From positions 1-46,467 of the forward strand of contig CAMBRC010000028.1 in assembly GCA_945869965.1 (NCBI GenBank): a stretch of 46,467 nucleotides of DNA, in the 5' to 3' direction. Below the pieces are notes generated by a model. It was not told where the DNA came from. It made no database searches and saw only the letters and a list, made by a program, of their open reading frames with translations. The stretch comes from Asaia bogorensis (GTDB lineage: Bacteria; Pseudomonadota; Alphaproteobacteria; Acetobacterales; Acetobacteraceae). A program made the position numbers and the translations under genes. This document shows, piece by piece, positions 41,772 to 46,467 of the stretch; within the stretch, counting starts at the first letter, position 1; the number at the start of each line of letters is the position of its first letter.

Positions 41772-43096
41772 CCACATCCCGCATGACTCGGCGTGGCGCG
41801 CTGCTGGGCTGCCTGTCCGCCCTGCCGGGCTGTTCGGCGTATGACTCGATCTTCGGCACCGACAAGAAGCCGCTGCCCGGAGACCGCCAAACGGTGCTGG
41901 CTGGCGGTCGTGCCCTGGGCGATGCCACCGCCGCGCGCAGCGTCGCCGTGCCGCCGCCGGTCGATGTGCCGGAATGGCCGCAACCCGGCGGCACGCCCGC
42001 GCATGAGGGCGGGCATCTTGCCCTGCCGGGCGGCTATGGCCGCGGCTGGACCGCCAGCATCGGCGAAAGCACCGGCTACCGCCGCCGCATCACCGCCCAG
42101 CCGGTGGTCGCCGGCGGACGCGTCTTCACCATGGACGCCGACGGCTCCGTCTCGGCCTTCGACGCGGCCGGCGGGCGCGGCCTGTGGCGCACCGCAACCG
42201 AACCCAATGACGACCGCAGCACCAATATCGGCGGCGGCGTCACGGTGGCCGGTGACACGGTCTACGCCTCCACCGGCCGGGCCGAGGTGGTGGCGCTGGA
42301 TGCCGCCACCGGCGCGATCCGCTGGCGCGCGCCGCTTGGCGTGCCGGCGCGCGCCGCCCCCACCGTCGCCGCCGACCGCCTGTATGTCGGCACGCTGGAC
42401 AACCAGATCCTCGGCCTGTCCGCGACCGACGGAAAGAAGCTGTGGTCGTACCAGTCACCGGCCACCGAGACGATGGTGCTCGGCATGCCCGCGCCGGCCT
42501 TCATCGACGGCATCGTCATCGCCGGCTTCGGCTCGGGCGAACTCGTCGCCCTGCGCGCCGCCAGCGGCACCGTGGTCTGGTCCGACAGCCTGGCCGCCAC
42601 CCGCGGCCGAACCTCAATCTCCGATCTCTCGGCCATTCGCGGCATGCCGGCGGTCAAGGACGGGCGGGTCTATGCCGCCAGCCTTGGCGGCCAGTTTCTT
42701 GCCAACGACCTGCGCTCCGGCCGCCGCCTGTGGGAGCTGGAATTCGCCTCCGGAGAGTCCCCTTGGGTGGCCGGCGACTGGGTGTTCGCCGTCGGCGTCG
42801 ATGCCCAGGTGGCCGCGGTCAACCGGCTAGACGGCACGGTTGCCTGGATCACGCAGCTCGAACGCTACGAAAACCCGGCCAAGCAAAAGGACCCGATCAG
42901 CTGGTGCGGCCCGGTCCTGGCCGGCGGCCGCCTGTTCATCGGCAATTCCACCGGCAACGCCGTGTTGCTCGACCCCTCGAATGGCGCGGTGGCCGGCACC
43001 ATGTCTCTCCCCGGCGCGCTCAGCCTCGCGCCCATCGTCGCCGGCGGCACCATGTTCATGGTGACCGACAACGCGACCTTGCTCGCACTTAGATAG
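41768..43096 (+). CDS. bamB: Outer-membrane assembly lipoprotein BamB
   Basis: A 442-residue lipoprotein of the BAM complex, which folds beta-barrel proteins into the outer membrane. The signal peptide ends in a standard lipobox LPGC (LLGCLSALPGCSAY); lipidation is expected at the Cys in that motif. Repeated eight-bladed propeller motifs follow, e.g. VVALDAATGAIRWRAPLG, ILGLSATDGKKLWSYQSP and VALRAASGTVVWSDS (PQQ-like blades). The start at 41768 overlaps the previous stop by ATGA. It lies 9 bases before der. Length is slightly longer than in E. coli, mostly in a linker between lipobox and first blade (to about residue 95). Confidence 0.93.
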   Translation: MTTSRMTRRGALLGCLSALPGCSAYDSIFGTDKKPLPGDRQTVLAGGRALGDATAARSVAVPPPVDVPEWPQPGGTPAHEGGHLALPGGYGRGWTASIGESTGYRRRITAQPVVAGGRVFTMDADGSVSAFDAAGGRGLWRTATEPNDDRSTNIGGGVTVAGDTVYASTGRAEVVALDAATGAIRWRAPLGVPARAAPTVAADRLYVGTLDNQILGLSATDGKKLWSYQSPATETMVLGMPAPAFIDGIVIAGFGSGELVALRAASGTVVWSDSLAATRGRTSISDLSAIRGMPAVKDGRVYAASLGGQFLANDLRSGRRLWELEFASGESPWVAGDWVFAVGVDAQVAAVNRLDGTVAWITQLERYENPAKQKDPISWCGPVLAGGRLFIGNSTGNAVLLDPSNGAVAGTMSLPGALSLAPIVAGGTMFMVTDNATLLALR

Positions 43097-43105
43097 GATT
43101 CGCAC

Positions 43106-44458
43106 ATGCTGCCCGTGGTGGTCATCGCCGGGCGACCGAACGTGGGCAAGTCCACCCTGTTCAACAAACTCGCCGGCCGGCGCCATGCCCTGGTCGCCGA
43201 CACGCCTGGCGTCACGCGCGACCGCAAGGACGCGACCGCGATGCTGCGCGGCCGTGAGGTCCGGTTGGTCGACACCGCCGGGCTGGAGGAGTCCGCCCCG
43301 GAAACGCTCTACGGCCGCATGCGCGCCAGCTCCGAGGCCGCCGTCCACCTGGCCGACCTCGTGCTGTTCGTCATCGACGCCCGCACCGGCGTCACCCCCG
43401 CCGACGAGCATTTCGCCGACTGGCTGCGCCGCCAGGGCCGGCCGATCCTGCTGGTGGTCAACAAAGCCGAGGGCCGCGCCGGCGCCGCCGCCGCGCTGGA
43501 CGGCTACGCCCTTGGCCTGGGCGAGCCGATCGCCGTGTCCGCCGAACACAGCGAGGGCATCGCCGACCTGATGGGCCATATCGCCGACCACCTGCCCGCC
43601 GGGCCATCACGGGAGGAACGCGCGGAGACCCTGAAGCTCGCCATCGTCGGCCGCCCCAACGCCGGTAAATCCACCCTGCTGAACCGCATGATCGGCGAGG
43701 AGCGGATGATCACCGGCCCCGAACCGGGCTTGACCCGCGACTCCGTCGCCGTGCGCTTCCACGACCATTTGGGTGCCATCGAACTCGTCGATACCGCCGG
43801 CCTGCGCAAGCGCGCCCGCGTCGACGAGGGGCTGGAGAAGATGTCCACCTCGTCCACCATCGAAGCCCTGAAAATGGCCGAAGTCGTCGTCCTCGCCGTC
43901 GACGCAACCGAGGCCGAGCAGGGCAAGGGGTTGCACGACCAGGACCTGCAAATTGCCAGGCTGATCGAGCGCGAAGGCCGCGCCTGCGTCATCGCCATGA
44001 CCAAATGGGACGCGGTCACCGATCGCGACTTCGCCCGAAAAGCCGTCTCCGACCGCCTGGAAGCCAGCCTGGCGCAGATGAAGGGCATCCCGGTCGTCAC
44101 CCTGTCGGGTATCACCGGCCAAGGCGTGGAAAAACTGCTGCCCGCCATCCGCCGCGCCCACGACGTCTGGAACCGTCGCGTCGCCACCGGCGAACTCAAC
44201 CGCTGGTTCGAAGCCGCCCTGGAACGCCACCAACCGCCCCTGGTCGACGGCCGCCGGCTGAAAATGCGCTACATTACCCAGGCCAAAGCCCGCCCGCCCA
44301 CCTTCATCGTCTTCGGCACCCGCGCCGAACAAACCCCCGACGACTACCAGCGCTACCTGGTGAATTCCCTGCGCGATACCTTCGAACTGCCAGGAACCCC
44401 CGTCCGACTGCTGTTCCGCGGCTCGAAGAACCCCTACGCCGAGGGCTCAGAGAGGTAA
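43106..44458 (+). CDS. der: Ribosome biogenesis GTPase Der (EngA)
   Basis: A 450-residue essential GTPase with two G domains and a C-terminal KH-like domain; it helps 50S subunit assembly. G1 loops are GRPNVGKS (9-16) and GRPNAGKS (about 182-189). G3 motifs are DTAG in VRLVDTAGLEE and IELVDTAGLRK, and G4 motifs NKAE and TKWD. The KH-like end includes RYITQAKARPPTFIVFGTR, cited as RYITQAK and PTFIVFGT, and PVRLLFRGSKNPY. The start ATG at 43106 is 9 bases after the bamB stop. The gene ends 16 bases before the IS630 remnant, so the remnant may have separated it from its native downstream sequence. Confidence 0.98.
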   Translation: MLPVVVIAGRPNVGKSTLFNKLAGRRHALVADTPGVTRDRKDATAMLRGREVRLVDTAGLEESAPETLYGRMRASSEAAVHLADLVLFVIDARTGVTPADEHFADWLRRQGRPILLVVNKAEGRAGAAAALDGYALGLGEPIAVSAEHSEGIADLMGHIADHLPAGPSREERAETLKLAIVGRPNAGKSTLLNRMIGEERMITGPEPGLTRDSVAVRFHDHLGAIELVDTAGLRKRARVDEGLEKMSTSSTIEALKMAEVVVLAVDATEAEQGKGLHDQDLQIARLIEREGRACVIAMTKWDAVTDRDFARKAVSDRLEASLAQMKGIPVVTLSGITGQGVEKLLPAIRRAHDVWNRRVATGELNRWFEAALERHQPPLVDGRRLKMRYITQAKARPPTFIVFGTRAEQTPDDYQRYLVNSLRDTFELPGTPVRLLFRGSKNPYAEGSER

Positions 44459-44474
44459 GCTGGGGCTTTGCGCC

Positions 44475-44807
44475 TAGAGCGAAACCCGTCCGATGTGAAT
44501 CGGATTGGATTCCCCGACGCGGCTGAGATGTGGTTCATCGTGCAGGCTGGTGATGGGGCCAGCATGCATGGCAAGCCACTCTCCAAGCACCTTCGATCCA
44601 GGCTGGTGACCGCGGTCGCGGGCGGGCTGTCCCGCTGAGCTGCCGCTGAGCGCTTCGGTGTGTCGTGTGTCCGTCGCGAGCGCCGCGCGCAGCATCAACG
44701 AGCTATGGGACGCGATCCGCGATGCATTGGACGCCCTCACGCCACAGGAATGCGCCAACTACTTCGCAGCGACAGGCTATGTGCCAGATTGATCGGATTC
44801 TGCTCTA
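44475..44807 (+). mobile_element. IS630-family remnant with internal deletion (MITE-like)
   Basis: About 333 bases bounded by TA on each side (44475-44476, 44806-44807), with ends TAGAGC and GCTCTA. From ATG 44564 the frame gives MHGKPLSKHLRSRLVTAVAG then GLSR-stop-AAAERFGVS: the start of an IS630 transposase with one TGA where Arg is expected. From about 44695 the frame NELWDAIRDALDALTP ends ECANYFAATGYVPD-stop, the typical C-terminus. The catalytic middle is absent. Such short end-preserving derivatives can be moved by a full-length relative. Confidence 0.82.
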
Positions 44808-44808
44808 G

Positions 44809-45643
44809 GCTCAAGACCTATTAATTTTCTTGCGGCACGGTCGCGCGTCTGATTCAAAGGCGTTGAAGGAGCCGCTGATGAGTGATCTGTTCTGGCTGAC
44901 GACGCAGCAGATGCGGCGGATTGCGCCGTATTTCCCGCTTTCGCATGGGGTGCCGCGCGTGGATGACCGGCGGGTCGTTAGCGGGATCATCTTCGTCATC
45001 CGCAATGGCTTGCGTTGGCGCGATGCACCAGCAGAGTATGGACCGCACAAGACGATCTACAATCGGTTCATCCGGTGGAGTCGGCTGGGCGTGTTCAACC
45101 GCATCTTCGCCGGGCTGGCGGCACAAGGCGCAAAGCCGGATCAGTTGATGATCGACGCTACCCACCTGAAGGCGCATCGCACGGCGGCCAGCCTGCTCAA
45201 AAAAGGGCTGTTCCCCGACGTATCGGCAGAACCAAGGGCGGCTTGAACTCAAAGCTCCACGCAGTCTGCGACGAGCGTGGTCGCCCTCGCGTCATGCTGC
45301 TCACCGAAGGCCAAATGAGCGACTACAAGGGTGCCGCCCTCATGTTCGATGCCATGCCTCACGCACCAGTGCTACTTGCAGACCGCGGCTACGATGCTGA
45401 CTGGTTCCGCCACGCGCTGGCCTCTCGCGGCACCGCCGCCTGCATCCCGTCGCGCAAGAACCGGAAAGTCCCGATCCCGCACGACGCGATCATCTACCGG
45501 CGTCGCCACAGGATCGAAAACATGTTCGGACGCATCAAAGACTGGCGCCGCATCCATACCCGCTATGATCGGTGCGCCCATGCCTTCATGTCCGCAATCG
45601 CTCTCGCAGCCACCGTCATCTTCTGGATCAATGAATCCTGAGC
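44809..45643 (+). mobile_element. IS5-family element (IS427-like), complete
   Basis: About 835 bases. Imperfect terminal inverted repeats: GCTCAAGA at the left and TCCTGAGC at the right. The four bases CTAG flank it on both sides (44805-44808, 45644-45647), a likely target duplication. It carries one transposase split over two frames. It inserted exactly at the right edge of the IS630 remnant, whose terminal TA is part of the CTAG. Confidence 0.88.
44878..45641 (+). CDS. IS5-family transposase, two frames joined by -1 frameshift
   Basis: A DDE transposase of about 254 residues. Frame 1 (44878-45246) holds the helix-turn-helix region WLTTQQMRRIAPYFP, RWRDAPAEYGPHKTIYNRF and the first Asp in LMIDATHLKAHR. 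Frame 2, one base back, continues RIGRTKGGLNSKLHAV, the second Asp in LLADRGYDADWF and the Glu in RRHRIENMFGRIKDW. The A6G run at 45199-45205 lies where the frames overlap and is a standard -1 slippery site in this IS group. Without the shift, frame 1 would stop at 45246 with a catalytically incomplete protein. GAAGGAG precedes the ATG at 44878. The element looks recently active, since the ends and the target duplication are intact. Confidence 0.9.
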
Positions 45644-45647
45644 CTAG

Positions 45648-45872
45648 GGGGCGCAGAGACAGCGACGATGGATATGGCACTTGGCCCATGGTAACACTTC
45701 TAAACTATCTCAATCAGATAGAGGTCCCGGCAGTGATAAAGAAGATCGACCCAAGGCGACCGAAATAATGATCGGGAACGCCTTTGGCGTCCTGCGCTCC
45801 TGGTTGTTCCATTGAACCGAAACGCATTATGAGTGTATTTGGTGCGCGCGTGCCAATTCATAGGAACCCGTT
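45648..45872. other. Lower-GC stretch after the IS5 element
   Basis: 225 bases clearly lower in GC than the rest. A short frame at 45690-45768 (MVTLLNYLNQIEVPAVIKKI and six more residues) reads as 26 codons with no known pattern; it may be a gene fragment left by the insertions. No RNA gene or terminator is seen. Confidence 0.35.
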
Positions 45873-46160
45873 ATGTTCGGCCAAAAATCTAAGCCTGAAG
45901 TCAAGATCGACCCATGCTGTGCAATCTGCCATTTCTTCCGCGACCAAACATGCCGACGGCATGCCCCTAGTCCAGTCATGTGGGGGCCATTTGAAGCAGC
46001 AACAAAGGACTTCCCATTCCCCAAGAAGATAGCCGATGAATCTGTCGTCTGGCCGGAAACGAGAAAGACAGACTGGTGCGGAGAATGCCAACATAGTCCT
46101 GAAAACGAACAACAAATTCAGTATTATTTACGGCAGGCCCAAAAGCCTAGCATGCGCTAG
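45873..46160 (+). CDS. Small Cys-rich protein of unknown function
   Basis: A 95-residue protein with a distinct Cys and Trp pattern: CCAICHFF, seven residues on CRRHAPSPVMWGP, then VVWPETRKTDWCGECQH. It matches a small family I recall from proteobacteria and phage-rich DNA, of the form C-x2-C-x-F...CRR-x-P...WP...DWCGE, probably metal-binding, with no known function. The start ATG at 45873 has GGAA 7 bases upstream. GC content and codon use are clearly lower than the rest of the window, which points to recent transfer. It lies directly downstream of the IS5 element. Confidence 0.7.
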   Translation: MFGQKSKPEVKIDPCCAICHFFRDQTCRRHAPSPVMWGPFEAATKDFPFPKKIADESVVWPETRKTDWCGECQHSPENEQQIQYYLRQAQKPSMR

Positions 46161-46467
46161 CAATCGCTGTCGCTGGTCATCCCGAGTTGCAAACCAAGAC
46201 AAACCGATAGCTACACACCGAGCCATGCAGCAGGTCCGAGTTTCCAACCTGGAAAGACACGGCAATGAGCGATGATGCGGTTGATTTGGTAGCACCTTGG
46301 ACAATCAAATCCGTGCCGACCCCAGGGCTGTTCAACGCTGACAACTTAATCGCGTGAGCGGCGCGATGTCGGGGAAGAAAGTTGGTTCCCTCGGCGCGTT
46401 TTGTCTGAATCTATGTCGGGCAACCGCCACGAAGGTTTGCCCCGATGTCGAGTGTGTTGCTGACGTT
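46161..46467. other. Lower-GC tail to window end; possible start of another IS
   Basis: 307 bases without a supportable gene. From about 46323 the sequence CAGGGCTGTTCAACG is followed, 120 bases on, by ATG at 46445 (MSSVLLT and off the edge). This is the spacing of an ISAs1-type left end and transposase start, the family seen at base 1. Too little is visible to confirm. Confidence 0.25.

Overview
The window is GC-rich bacterial chromosome, most likely from an alphaproteobacterium of the Rhodospirillales, probably Acetobacteraceae. The reasons are the protein flavour of GlnE, Aat, GroEL and Der, tandem TPR-glycosyltransferase genes, and dispersed GC-rich palindromic intergenic repeats. Genus and species cannot be read from the sequence.

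Layout. 1-713: the 3' end of an ISAs1-type transposase joined to the 3' remnant of an amidohydrolase. 721-2779: two ATPases of a peptide-type ABC importer, with no permease in view. 2839-3746: a PEP-CTERM exported protein whose end overlaps a tRNA-Met. 3815-7655 (minus): a sulfur-trafficking cluster with two consecutive cysteine desulfurases, a [2Fe-2S] ferredoxin and the tRNA thiolase MnmA. 7990-10021: an alpha/beta hydrolase and tyrosyl-tRNA synthetase. 10229-14763 (minus): a small unknown protein, a HAD hydrolase and a large AsmA/YhdP-like envelope protein. 14781-18238: glnE-bcp. 18505-22302: an unknown Pro-rich protein, msrQ, an exported protein, aat, and a threonine/serine dehydratase gene interrupted by one stop codon. 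22378-25633 (minus): two cold-shock genes and groS-groL controlled by two CIRCE operators. 25630-29254: ygfZ, a dihydroorotase, and a GrdB/PrdB-like gene that reads through an in-frame TGA. 29199-39118 (minus): six tandem TPR-glycosyltransferase paralogues. 39207-44458: an MFS exporter, a small lipoprotein, a YfgM-like protein, bamB and der. 44475-46467: an internally deleted IS630 remnant, an intact IS5-type element with a frameshifted transposase, and a lower-GC tail with a small Cys-rich gene.

How the genes fit together. Most of the window is housekeeping: Fe-S and tRNA sulfur supply, proteostasis, nitrogen control, outer-membrane assembly and ribosome biogenesis. The strongest unusual signal is the gene at 28043-29254. 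An in-frame TGA at codon 154 sits in a UxxC context, the family-like reading frame continues beyond it, and a GC hairpin follows directly; together these point to a selenoprotein. The second is the roughly 10-kb run of TPR-glycosyltransferase genes, most joined by 4-base ATGA overlaps. Two families of dispersed palindromic repeats occupy many of the gene junctions.
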